Positions 28,678 to 37,153 of a stretch of 64,000 nt of DNA are shown here, piece after piece. Numbering within the stretch: the stretch's first letter is position 1; each line of letters begins with the position of its first letter. Below the pieces are notes generated by a model, which worked only from the letters and a program-made list of their open reading frames with translations, ran no database searches and was not told where the DNA came from. The translations under genes were made by a program, and so were the position numbers. Source of the DNA: Peptostreptococcus faecalis (lineage in GTDB: Bacteria > Bacillota > Clostridia > Peptostreptococcales > Peptostreptococcaceae); the NCBI RefSeq assembly GCF_900240845.1, contig NZ_OERU01000003.1, positions 42,301 to 106,300 of the forward strand. The letters run 5' to 3'.

Positions 28678-30423
28678 ATGATATCAGATAACTCACCTTC
28701 CTTAGGTTGGATAAGAGTTACAGGAACAGTTGTTACTTATAGAAACAAAATTTATTACGTTCCAGATGATTTTACTGAAAAAAAGTATATTTACTGGGAT
28801 GCTGAACAACCGGGAAGATTTATTTTTTCAAATACGATTTTGAATGAAAGCACAACTAGATTCCTTGTTTTAATTAACAAAGATGGACAACACACGATTA
28901 CACATTCAAAGAATGAGTATTTTAATATATCTTTTGGCGCTAGCAAATTAGCTACAGTGGAAAAGAAAATTTATGGAATGTATGAAGAATTTCAAGAAGA
29001 GAATGGAAAAAATACAACAAAATTTTCAAACATAACCCAAACGTTAGATAAAATCAATCAAACTGTTGGGTCTATAACTACACAAACTACTAGTATAGAA
29101 GAAAGCATTTCACAAATTAATCAGACAGCGAATGATATTATTTTAGAAGTTAAAAATACAAAGAAAACTTTTTCTAATAACATATTAAAGGATAACATTA
29201 ATCAAGGTTTTATGGATCTTATGTCTGGAATAGGTGTTTTCCAAATGGCAATGGAAAGAATTATGGCTGATGAGAAGAAAGATTTTGGTGGAGGGACTGA
29301 AGAACAAGATGAAATAGATGCCCATATATCGAAATTGACAGAATTAAAAGAAGAACTTTTTACATTTCTTAGGGAAGTCGCAAAAAGTGAGGACTTGTCT
29401 GATGATATATTAAAAAAATTAGAGAAAATAGAAAATCCAATTATACCAGAAATCAATATAGCAGAAAAAAATCTAAAAGATATTATAGAAGGTGCTGGGC
29501 AAGATAGAAACTATAGTCCTTCAGATAGAAAAAGTATATATGAATTTTTCGCAAAATATATCTCTGTTTTAAATCAACATAAGAATTATTTAGATGAAGT
29601 TTTAATCCTTGGAACTGGTGGAAAGATATCAGAAATTATAGGAAAAATGTTTTTAGACAGTTCTAAAGGTGGTTTTAGTTTTTCCGAAAAAATTAATGGT
29701 ATAGTAGATAAACAATCTGAATTCAAGGTTTCGTTAGATGGGATAGAGACAAAGCTAAGCGATAAGGTTAGTAGTACTGAAATTTCTATATTAAGAGGTG
29801 AAATAAGATCTAAAGTAAGTGACTCAGATTTTCAGACTGAAATAAAACAGCTAGGGGATAAAATCACTTCAAAAGTAAGTTCTAGTGAAGTCACGTCTAT
29901 AATTGAACAAAACCCAAAATCTATAAAGTTAGCATTTAACAAAATTGATTCAGCGTCTGCTGTATTTGATGATAAAGGTTTAACTATTAATAAGGGATTT
30001 GTAGCTGTAGACTGTTTAACCGTTCCAAATAATCATGAACCTATTATAAATCTGTTTACGGATCAATATGCTGGAGATGGTTTTGATCCAAAAATAGATG
30101 CTAGAAAAACTGGAAATGGGAAAGCGATAAGACTTCAATATTCATCTTATCATTATATATACGTAGGTAATAATACTTTTGATGTTTATTTAAATGGTGG
30201 TGATAGAGGTAAGTTTAGTGTTAAAGAACTATCCACTCAAGACAGTTGGGACGGAACTACTTATGCAGCAAGAGTTAATAATGAACATTTAGCTACAAGA
30301 AAGTATGTAAATAATTACATTGGTGGAACGCTTAGGCGAAATAGTGATTGTATTTATATAGAAGTTGATGGAAAAAGGGTTCGATTTTACCCAAACAAGA
30401 CATGGGATATAGATGGGTTTTAA
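28678..30423 (+). CDS. Minor tail/baseplate structural protein
   Basis: 581 residues; ATG after AAAGGAGGTG, 14 bases after the Tal gene. N-terminal beta domain (GWIRVTGTVVTYRNKIYYV), long helical repeats (TQTLDKINQTVGSITTQTT, and paired KVSS/KVSD motifs), and a C-terminal beta domain ending YIEVDGKRVRFYPNKTWDI. Typical of upper-baseplate or fibre-connector proteins. Function is from position and architecture. Confidence 0.6.
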   Translation: MISDNSPSLGWIRVTGTVVTYRNKIYYVPDDFTEKKYIYWDAEQPGRFIFSNTILNESTTRFLVLINKDGQHTITHSKNEYFNISFGASKLATVEKKIYGMYEEFQEENGKNTTKFSNITQTLDKINQTVGSITTQTTSIEESISQINQTANDIILEVKNTKKTFSNNILKDNINQGFMDLMSGIGVFQMAMERIMADEKKDFGGGTEEQDEIDAHISKLTELKEELFTFLREVAKSEDLSDDILKKLEKIENPIIPEINIAEKNLKDIIEGAGQDRNYSPSDRKSIYEFFAKYISVLNQHKNYLDEVLILGTGGKISEIIGKMFLDSSKGGFSFSEKINGIVDKQSEFKVSLDGIETKLSDKVSSTEISILRGEIRSKVSDSDFQTEIKQLGDKITSKVSSSEVTSIIEQNPKSIKLAFNKIDSASAVFDDKGLTINKGFVAVDCLTVPNNHEPIINLFTDQYAGDGFDPKIDARKTGNGKAIRLQYSSYHYIYVGNNTFDVYLNGGDRGKFSVKELSTQDSWDGTTYAARVNNEHLATRKYVNNYIGGTLRRNSDCIYIEVDGKRVRFYPNKTWDIDGF

Positions 30424-30433
30424 GGAGGATAAT

Positions 30434-30598
30434 TTGGAATTTAATAAAGATATGTATATAGAAGTTTTGCAAAGTCAAGTAAATTCATTTCTTGATGAAA
30501 AGTTAAAACTTATAACTATGTATGAAGCAGAAAAAAGAAAAAGATTGGAATTAGAAGAGATAATAGAAAACAACAAAAAAATTGAACAGGAGGCTTAA
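30434..30598 (+). CDS. Small coiled-coil protein of the tail-fibre block
   Basis: 54 residues from TTG 30434, spaced 5 bases from AAGGAGG. An ATG at 30413 lacks an SD and lies in the previous gene. Strongly helical (KRKRLELEEIIENNKK). Its stop abuts the next ATG. Unknown role; perhaps a fibre chaperone or linker. Confidence 0.5.
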   Translation: MEFNKDMYIEVLQSQVNSFLDEKLKLITMYEAEKRKRLELEEIIENNKKIEQEA

Positions 30599-33280
30599 AT
30601 GACAGAAAGTATTAATAAAGACTACCCCCTAATAATTGACTTGCTTAAAAGTGATGATAGAGGATTAAACAAGGGGATTATGTTTAATGAATCTGATAAA
30701 AATACAGCTTTCGTAAATGCACAAATAGTTAGGGATGAAGTTCCTGTTAACTTGGTCGGTGCAATTATATACCTAAATGTAGACAAGCCAAATAGAACAA
30801 AATTACAGGTAGAAGTAGAGATAGAGAATCCAGAGGAGGGGAAGGTTAAACTTCCCTTTTCAGAAAATACTTTGAATTTTGCTGGACTTGCGTCATTTCA
30901 ACTTCAGATTGAAGTAGGAGATAAGACATCAATAACACCAAAATATTATTTCACAATAGAAACTGGGAATATAACTGATGAAGATATTATGGATAGTAAC
31001 GAATACCCTATACTTACGAAAGAAAGAGAACGAGTAGAGCAAGCTTTAAATAACTCAAAAATTGCTATGGAACGTGCTGACAACTTATTATTAACTCAAA
31101 TTGAAGCTAATAATAAAATGAATAACGCAGAATTAATTAGAAAAGAAAACGAGTTAAAAAGAAGGAATGCTGAAACTCAAAGAGGTGTTGAGTTTGAGGA
31201 TATGAAAATAACTATTTCTCAAGAATTGGCATCCATAGAGAAGATAGTCGAACAAGCTACTGAGTTAAAAAAAGTAGCACTAAGAAACGAATTAAATAAA
31301 GACTTTGAAGAAAAATTTAATGAAACACAGATTTTATTTGACGGAATAACTAATAAAAAGGTGCTTGAACTCAAAGAATATTCCGATTCTCAAATTGAAC
31401 CAGTTAAAAATGAAATTAGAGAAAAACTAAAGACAATACCACCAGTAGAAGAATTAAAAGGTAGAGATGGAACTTCTATAACATTAAAAGGAAAAGTAGA
31501 CAATATAGATGAACTTCCGACTTTAGAGAAATCTTCTTTGGGGGACATATATGTTGTTGGTGAAACCTTATATATGAACAATATAACCGAGTGGGTTGAT
31601 ATAGGAGGATTTAGAGCGGGGCCTCAAGGTCTAAGAGGTGAACCGGGCAAAGATGGTGTCAATGGTAAAGATGGGGTAGATGGCAAAGACGGAATTGATG
31701 GTAAAGATGGATATTCTATTTATGTAAAAGGAACTTTAACAAGTGAGGAAAATCTTCCTTCTATTGACGATAGTAGAAACGGTGATATGTATGTTATAAA
31801 TGGAGAATTATATTTATTTACCGGTGAAAATAGTTGGTCTAATTTAGGTAAATTTGTTGGGCCTCAAGGTCTAAGAGGTGAACCGGGCAAAGATGGTGTC
31901 AATGGTAAAGATGGGGTAGATGGCAAAGACGGATTGACTCAAGATTTAACCCCAATTACAACAAGAATGGACGAAATAGAACAAAAGGTAGAAGAAAATA
32001 AAATAGAAATAGAAATCGTAGACAACTTAACTACTGGGGGTTCTAATAAAGTTCTTTCAGCAGAACAAGGTAAAGTTTTGTTCGCGCAAGTCTCCGATAT
32101 AGAAGAAAGGACAGGGGTTGTAAATAACTTAGAAGATGGTGGAATAGACAAACCACTATCCGCTGAAATGGGTAAACAACTTTTTCAATCTGTCAGTGAT
32201 GGTAAGACAAAGATAGCTAGTGCAATCACTGACAAAGGGATAAGCACTAGCCCTACAGATACTTTTGATGTAATGAGTGGAAATATAAAAGATATAAAAA
32301 CTGGGTATGGCGTGGGGGATGTATTAGAGTTGGATTCTGTAGATTTTGAATATAAATTGGACTATTCACCAGAATTTTTACATAAAATACAATTCAGTGG
32401 GAATAGTGTTTCAAGTCTATCACTTGATGTAAAGGATAGCGTGTTATACCTTTATTCAAACCCTCACATTACATATTATAATTTGACTGAAAATGGATTG
32501 ATTCAAAAGTCTGCTGATGTAACAAAAAATGAACATACCCGTATTATTCCATGTCCATCTAATAAAACCATTTATGCTACAACAATAGGGGGAAAACCTT
32601 TGGTTACTTCATATGACTATTCTTTTAATAAAAAATATACTTATGAAGGCGAACTTCTATATAACTCTTGGATTAGAGGTATGGCTATTTCTGATGAAGA
32701 TAAAATTGATATATATGTAACAAACTATACTCCTGATTCTGGCAAACTTATTTCCTTGTCAGAATATTTAATTAAAAATTGGGAATTAGATTTAAATGGA
32801 GCAAGAGACGTAACAGTTCTCAATAAAGACACTATAATATTTTCAAATTCATCTGTGATAAAGTCTGTAAATAGTAAAGGTGTATTGAAAAAGAGTCTGG
32901 AGACTTTAGGTGCTATTCAATTATTTTCTGATAAAGATAATGGTTATATAAATGGATATAATGACAAAAAGATATTTCAGTTAAACACCAACTTAGAAAT
33001 TATTTGGGAAAAAACATTAGAAAATGAAATCCTTAGTTCTTATTATAATTCTGAAGAAAAAGTATATATTATCTTATCTAAAGCAAAAGGGGGGTATTTA
33101 TCAGTAATAGATGGATTTAATGAATATGGTGAAAATGTTTTTAATGTAGAAAGTCAGGCATTTTATGATGAAAATCAAAAAATATTTTCTATAGAAAATA
33201 TCATTCTACATACAGGGTCAAACAAAGGTATAGTTTATACGATTAAGAACCCAAAAATTAATAGAATAAAAATAAAATAA
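30599..33280 (+). CDS. BppU-like baseplate/receptor-binding fibre with collagen stalks and C-terminal propeller
   Basis: 893 residues; ATG after CAGGAGG. Residues 1-125 resemble BppU upper-baseplate domains (DYPLIIDLLKSDDRG onward). Residues 130-290 are coiled coil. Then come two collagen-like Gly-X-Y runs (GPQGLRGEPGKDGVNGKDG), each followed by or following a small beta module (SIYVKGTL..GDMYVI..LYLFTG). The 108-bp fibre module shared with the gene at 35355 follows, and a C-terminal beta-repeat region of about 330 residues that looks propeller-like. Likely a host receptor-binding fibre. Confidence 0.72.
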   Translation: MTESINKDYPLIIDLLKSDDRGLNKGIMFNESDKNTAFVNAQIVRDEVPVNLVGAIIYLNVDKPNRTKLQVEVEIENPEEGKVKLPFSENTLNFAGLASFQLQIEVGDKTSITPKYYFTIETGNITDEDIMDSNEYPILTKERERVEQALNNSKIAMERADNLLLTQIEANNKMNNAELIRKENELKRRNAETQRGVEFEDMKITISQELASIEKIVEQATELKKVALRNELNKDFEEKFNETQILFDGITNKKVLELKEYSDSQIEPVKNEIREKLKTIPPVEELKGRDGTSITLKGKVDNIDELPTLEKSSLGDIYVVGETLYMNNITEWVDIGGFRAGPQGLRGEPGKDGVNGKDGVDGKDGIDGKDGYSIYVKGTLTSEENLPSIDDSRNGDMYVINGELYLFTGENSWSNLGKFVGPQGLRGEPGKDGVNGKDGVDGKDGLTQDLTPITTRMDEIEQKVEENKIEIEIVDNLTTGGSNKVLSAEQGKVLFAQVSDIEERTGVVNNLEDGGIDKPLSAEMGKQLFQSVSDGKTKIASAITDKGISTSPTDTFDVMSGNIKDIKTGYGVGDVLELDSVDFEYKLDYSPEFLHKIQFSGNSVSSLSLDVKDSVLYLYSNPHITYYNLTENGLIQKSADVTKNEHTRIIPCPSNKTIYATTIGGKPLVTSYDYSFNKKYTYEGELLYNSWIRGMAISDEDKIDIYVTNYTPDSGKLISLSEYLIKNWELDLNGARDVTVLNKDTIIFSNSSVIKSVNSKGVLKKSLETLGAIQLFSDKDNGYINGYNDKKIFQLNTNLEIIWEKTLENEILSSYYNSEEKVYIILSKAKGGYLSVIDGFNEYGENVFNVESQAFYDENQKIFSIENIILHTGSNKGIVYTIKNPKINRIKIK
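31619..31693 (+). repeat. 75-bp exact in-frame direct repeat, copy 1 (collagen stalk)
   Basis: Identical to 31859-31933, exactly 240 bp apart, so both are in the same frame. Both encode the GPQGLRGEPGKDG stalk. Confidence 0.95.
31859..31933 (+). repeat. 75-bp exact in-frame direct repeat, copy 2 (collagen stalk)
   Basis: Second copy of the collagen-stalk repeat. Perfect identity at DNA level, including synonymous positions, implies recent duplication or gene conversion. Confidence 0.95.
32173..32280 (+). repeat. 108-bp fibre module, copy 1
   Basis: Identical to 35483-35590 in a different gene. Encodes KQLFQSVSDGKTKIASAITD and the following DTFDVMSGN, a module common in phage fibres. Confidence 0.95.
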
Positions 33281-33294
33281 AGGAGTGAAGTGCA

Positions 33295-33615
33295 TTGTAT
33301 TTAATATTTGACAAAAAAGAATTAGAAGAAAAGAAAATTTTAGAGGTGAGCCTGATATATTACATAGAACCACCAAAAGAATTTACTTACATTGAAATTA
33401 AAGAGGAAGATTTTCCAAAAGATAAAGATGGTTACAGCAAGAAGGTTTTTTATAATAAAGAAAACAATGAAGTTTATGCAGAGTATGAAGAAGTTATAAA
33501 TGAAGAAAATCCATTAAAAAAAGAAATAGAACAACTTAAAACAGCGAATGTCAACTTAGCTGAGTCAATAGCACAGATTTATGAGACAGTCTTAGACATT
33601 CCAAAAGAAATATAA
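33295..33615 (+). CDS. Small tail-fibre-associated protein
   Basis: 106 residues; TTG start 9 bases after AGGAG. Beta N-terminal half (YLIFDKKELEEKKILEV, FTYIEIKEEDF) and a helical C-terminus (IEQLKTANVNLAESIAQIY), like XkdW-type small proteins that follow fibre genes. Role unknown. Confidence 0.55.
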   Translation: MYLIFDKKELEEKKILEVSLIYYIEPPKEFTYIEIKEEDFPKDKDGYSKKVFYNKENNEVYAEYEEVINEENPLKKEIEQLKTANVNLAESIAQIYETVLDIPKEI

Positions 33616-33620
33616 TGATT

Positions 33621-33655
33621 AAGAACTTTTTTAATAAAATAAGGTTCTTTTTTTT
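33621..33655 (+). terminator. Intrinsic terminator after the fibre gene pair
   Basis: AAGAAC / GTTCTT stem with an A/T-rich interior that can extend the pairing, then T8. Confidence 0.65.
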
Positions 33656-33692
33656 ATGCTTAAATTTAACTTTGAAAGGAGGTGAAGAAGAT

Positions 33693-33821
33693 ATGGTATA
33701 TGTATATGTAACATTAATCGTTGCTGGTAGACGTACATTTAAACAAGTTCCTACCACTGTAAAGGAAGAAGTTAAAAATGAACTAATAGCTATGGAACTT
33801 AGCAAGTTAGTAGAAGAGTAG
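33693..33821 (+). CDS. CD1375-family small phage protein
   Basis: 42 residues; ATG 33693 behind AAAGGAGGTGA. An in-frame ATG at 33615 overlaps the terminator and is rejected. MVYVYVTLIVAGRRTF with VKEEVKNELIAM resembles the CD1375-like small proteins found next to fibre and lysis genes in clostridial phages. Function is not known. Confidence 0.65.
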   Translation: MVYVYVTLIVAGRRTFKQVPTTVKEEVKNELIAMELSKLVEE

Positions 33822-33829
33822 GGTTTAAT

Positions 33830-33847
33830 GCCAGCCTTTTGGCTGGC
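33830..33847 (+). other. GC-rich hairpin without T tract
   Basis: GCCAGCC-TTTT-GGCTGGC perfect 7-bp stem directly after the CD1375-like stop codon. No T run follows, so it is more likely an mRNA-stabilising or processing structure than a terminator. Confidence 0.6.
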
Positions 33848-33882
33848 TAATACCTAATTTAATAGTGAAAGAAGTGAATAAT

Positions 33883-34647
33883 ATGATAGATTTTTTGCAT
33901 TTATTTAAATTTGATTTAAGAAAAGAAGCTGATGAATGTTTCACTATGATAGTGGATGGGGAGGTTGTCACAAATATTCCTACTTTACATGCTGGTGAAA
34001 CATCTAGAGGAATAAGAATATCCGTAGTAAACTTCAAATATGATGAAAAGATGTCTTGCTATGCTTATTTCAAGTCTAAACAAGATAATGAGTTAATAAG
34101 AGTTAAACCTTTTTCTAGGACAAAGAATTTATTTGATATATATTACCCAAGACTTCCAGTAGGGGAATATGAGTGTGAGATAATTCTTTGTTATGATGGA
34201 AAGACAATTTCATCTGGAATTTTTACTGGGGTATGTGAAGAAACTTTAGCTAATGAATTTGCAACAGATGTAGAGATATCTACTACAGTTCAAGACATAA
34301 TAAATACTTATGATACGTATTCTGAATTATATAAGAAAAGGCTTATAGAAGTTGGAACCCTTAGTGAAAAATCAACGAGTATCATTAATAACTTAAATGA
34401 TAAAGAAAAACAACTTGAAGAACTAATAGAAAATATCCCTAGCGTAGAAACAGACAAGGGTTTTATTTTTGTGCAAAAAAAAACGACACCTATTTGGGAA
34501 GTTACACATAATCTAGGGAAATATCCAAGTGTAGTAATAACAGATAATGGTGGAAACACAGTATATGGAGACATTTCATATATTAGTGAAAACAAATTAA
34601 TCATAAGTTTCTCTATTGGATTTAGTGGGAAAGCTTATTTGAATTAA
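33883..34647 (+). CDS. Tail-fibre/baseplate protein with C-terminal adhesin-like module
   Basis: 254 residues from ATG 33883 behind GAAAGAAGTGA (GTG 33865 precedes the SD). The N-terminal beta domain includes CYAYFKSKQDNELIRV; then a helix. The C-terminal 60 residues (WEVTHNLGKYPSVVITDNGG and GKAYLN end) match a beta module widely found at the end of phage fibres. Likely part of the host-recognition apparatus. Confidence 0.6.
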   Translation: MIDFLHLFKFDLRKEADECFTMIVDGEVVTNIPTLHAGETSRGIRISVVNFKYDEKMSCYAYFKSKQDNELIRVKPFSRTKNLFDIYYPRLPVGEYECEIILCYDGKTISSGIFTGVCEETLANEFATDVEISTTVQDIINTYDTYSELYKKRLIEVGTLSEKSTSIINNLNDKEKQLEELIENIPSVETDKGFIFVQKKTTPIWEVTHNLGKYPSVVITDNGGNTVYGDISYISENKLIISFSIGFSGKAYLN

Positions 34648-34665
34648 ATAGGAGGTAATGAATAT

Positions 34666-35346
34666 ATGAAATTTCTTAATAATATAGATCTTGGGAAAAA
34701 TCAAATAGAAAATGTAGTTTTACATTCATTGATTAAAGAACCAGATTCCCCTGAAATAGGGCAATTGTATTTCAATATGAACGAAAAGCGAGCTTATATT
34801 TATATCGGGAATAGGTGGTTGGCTTTGGACGCCAAAGACGCAAGTCCAACAGCTGTTTCTATAGTGAATACTATCAATGAAGGGTCTGCATTGATTAATA
34901 TTGGAAAAGTAGAAGGGCTAGAGAGCAAATTAGCGCCACTAGAGACGAAAGAAGGTTCTCAAAATAAAGCAAATACAGCTCTAAATCAAGCAAAAGAATT
35001 TACGCGAACTGAAATTGCAAAAGTGATAGGTGGGGCAAGTGAGCAGTACGACACTTTGAAAGAAATAGAAGATTTGTTGAAAAATAACTCCGATATAACA
35101 GAAATAATCAATATATTGAATTCAAAGACAACTAAATATGTAGAAGTCATAGGGGATGGAATTGCGACAGAGTTTGATGTAAGACATATGTTGAATTCTC
35201 AAGATGTAATCGTTCAGTTAAGAGAAAACATATCACCTTTCGAGACTGTTTACACAGATATAGAAATTATAGATGAAAACTCAGTGAGAGTTAAGTTTGC
35301 GAAAGCACCTAATACCAATGAATACAAAGTGATTACTATAGGGTAG
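34666..35346 (+). CDS. Tail-fibre protein
   Basis: 226 residues; ATG after AGGAGG. N-terminal FLNNIDLGKNQIENVVLHSL and PEIGQLYFNMNEKRAYIY are characteristic of fibre attachment domains. Central coiled coil (NKANTALNQAKEFTRTEIAK). The C-terminus carries the same type of beta module as the neighbouring fibre (DVIVQLRENISPFETVYTDI). Receptor-binding role inferred. Confidence 0.62.
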   Translation: MKFLNNIDLGKNQIENVVLHSLIKEPDSPEIGQLYFNMNEKRAYIYIGNRWLALDAKDASPTAVSIVNTINEGSALINIGKVEGLESKLAPLETKEGSQNKANTALNQAKEFTRTEIAKVIGGASEQYDTLKEIEDLLKNNSDITEIINILNSKTTKYVEVIGDGIATEFDVRHMLNSQDVIVQLRENISPFETVYTDIEIIDENSVRVKFAKAPNTNEYKVITIG

Positions 35347-35354
35347 GTGATGAA

Positions 35355-36551
35355 ATGAAAATTTTATCTGAAATAAAAAATGAAGATTTAGATAAAAAAA
35401 TTAATGGTAAAATCGATAAAAAAGATGTTATACAAGATATTTCAATCGGTGGAATAGATAAAGTTATATCCGCTGAAGCTGCTAAACAACTTTTTCAATC
35501 TGTCAGTGATGGTAAGACAAAGATAGCTAGTGCAATCACTGACAAAGGGATAAGCACTAGCCCTACAGATACTTTTGATGTAATGAGTGGGAATATAAAG
35601 GATATAAAAACTGGCTATGGTGTTGGGGATATTGTTTTACCAAAAAATATAAAAGAAATACAAGAATATACACCAAATAATACTATATGGAAAACAGGTC
35701 GAATTGATTGGGGTTTGAGCATAGTCGTTGATAAAGAAACGGATGTTTACCTTGGCGGGACACAAGGTATAATTTACAAACTTGACAAATATGGGAAAAA
35801 AATGTGGGAATATAAAGGACACACCGATTGGATATATTCATTGGTTATAGACAACCAAGCTAATATCTACAGTGGATCTAAAGATACAACAGTTCACAAA
35901 GTAGACAAAAATGGAAATTGTATATGGAAATATATAGAGGGAATATCATATATCGAAGATTTAACTGTAGATGGAGATAATAATATTTATATCGCTGACC
36001 ATGGTAGGGTGTTACATAAAATCAATAAGGATGGAAAAAAGATATGGCAATATAAAGGCTATAATATAAGATTGTCTGCTGTAACGGTAGACTTAGAATT
36101 TAATGTATATTGCGGAGGAGCCTCTTATGGAGTTCACAAACTTGATAAAAATGGAAACAAGATATGGGCATATGTTCCTGATTCAACAAATGTTGTAACA
36201 CTGATTGTTGACGAAGAATCCAATATATATATTGGATATGAAAGTGGGAATGTTCATAAAATAGATAAAGAAGGGAACAAAATATGGGAATATGCCGAAC
36301 ATCGTAAAAAAATATCCTCATTAGCTATAGATAGTCGATCTAATATCTATAGTGGATCTGAAGACACAACGGTTCATAAAATAGATAAGAGTGGGAAAAA
36401 AATTTGGAGATACACTGATTATAACAGTAAAGTACTTAGCATTTGTGTGGATTCAAATAATGAAATTTACTGTTGTGGAAATGGTTATACCGTTCATAAG
36501 TTTTCTAATGGGGAAAGTTATGAAACTACAGGGTATAAAATTCTAAATTAA
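35355..36551 (+). CDS. Fibre-tip protein with beta-propeller repeats
   Basis: 398 residues; ATG after AGGTGAT. N-terminal 95 residues contain the 108-bp module shared with the gene at 30599. Residues about 110-395 are seven or so repeats of roughly 40 residues with the pattern HKxDKxGxxIWxY, then a hydrophobic strand, then DxxxNIYxGS. This is typical of PQQ/WD-type beta-propellers. A propeller at a fibre end suggests binding to a cell-surface sugar or protein. Confidence 0.72.
   Translation: MKILSEIKNEDLDKKINGKIDKKDVIQDISIGGIDKVISAEAAKQLFQSVSDGKTKIASAITDKGISTSPTDTFDVMSGNIKDIKTGYGVGDIVLPKNIKEIQEYTPNNTIWKTGRIDWGLSIVVDKETDVYLGGTQGIIYKLDKYGKKMWEYKGHTDWIYSLVIDNQANIYSGSKDTTVHKVDKNGNCIWKYIEGISYIEDLTVDGDNNIYIADHGRVLHKINKDGKKIWQYKGYNIRLSAVTVDLEFNVYCGGASYGVHKLDKNGNKIWAYVPDSTNVVTLIVDEESNIYIGYESGNVHKIDKEGNKIWEYAEHRKKISSLAIDSRSNIYSGSEDTTVHKIDKSGKKIWRYTDYNSKVLSICVDSNNEIYCCGNGYTVHKFSNGESYETTGYKILN
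35483..35590 (+). repeat. 108-bp fibre module, copy 2
   Basis: Identical to 32173-32280 and in the same protein reading frame. Confidence 0.95.
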
Positions 36552-36570
36552 CATAAAAGAAGGTGATTAT

Positions 36571-36867
36571 TTGAGTGAACAAGAGGTTTACTTCATAATA
36601 TTAAAGATAGTTACAGTAGCAATTCCAATAATAATAGGAATCGTAACAATAACAGAAAAACTCACAAAACCAATAAATCAATTAGATAAAACTATTTCTA
36701 ATCTTAATGCAACGATATCAAGCCTTCAAGAGAGTAATAAGGTTCAAGATAAAAGGTTGGATAGACATGGGCGTGAAATAGACGAAACAAAACATAAGAT
36801 TATAGAACATAATACTAGAATTGGGAATGTAGAGAAAGATATAGAAGAATTGAAAGGTGGTAGATAA
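36571..36867 (+). CDS. XhlA/BhlA-like lysis-associated membrane protein
   Basis: 98 residues; TTG start after GAAGGTGAT. One hydrophobic segment near residues 7-28 (FIILKIVTVAIPIIIGIV), then a coiled-coil tail (ISNLNATISSLQESNK, IGNVEKDIEELK). This is the layout of haemolysin XhlA-type proteins that sit before holins in Firmicute phages. Immediately upstream of a holin and amidase. Confidence 0.6.
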   Translation: MSEQEVYFIILKIVTVAIPIIIGIVTITEKLTKPINQLDKTISNLNATISSLQESNKVQDKRLDRHGREIDETKHKIIEHNTRIGNVEKDIEELKGGR

Positions 36868-36868
36868 T

Positions 36869-37153
36869 ATGATAAATTTTACTGATTATATAAATGTAAC
36901 AACATTGGTGTTTTGTTTAGCATTGGGATATGCTTTAAAAAATTGGGTGACTAAATATAACAACAACTTTGTACCTATTGGATTAGCTCTAATAGGTGCT
37001 GTAGCATGCTGTTTTACAGTAGGTGAAATCAATATTGAGGTAATTACAGCTGGAATGATAAGTGGTTTAATAAGTACAGGGCTACATCAAACTTTTACAA
37101 GATTCATTGAAGGGATATCAGAAGTTGCGGAAAACAAAAGAGGTGATATTTAA
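36869..37153 (+). CDS. Holin
   Basis: 94 residues from ATG 36869 behind AAAGGTGGT. Two to three hydrophobic segments (TLVFCLALGYALKNW, PIGLALIGAVACCFTV, AGMISGLISTGLHQTF). The NNNFVPIGLALIGA and GLHQTF patterns recall a Firmicute phage holin family. Forms the membrane lesion that releases the endolysin; its stop overlaps the amidase ATG (TAATG). Confidence 0.78.
   Translation: MINFTDYINVTTLVFCLALGYALKNWVTKYNNNFVPIGLALIGAVACCFTVGEINIEVITAGMISGLISTGLHQTFTRFIEGISEVAENKRGDI

Noticed and set aside
31619..31933. CRISPR-like repeat
   Set aside because: Only two 75-bp copies within one reading frame; encodes collagen repeats.
33615..33617. ATG start of a 68-residue protein
   Set aside because: Falls in a terminator; the ATG at 33693 has AAAGGAGGTGA and gives the family-like 42-residue protein.
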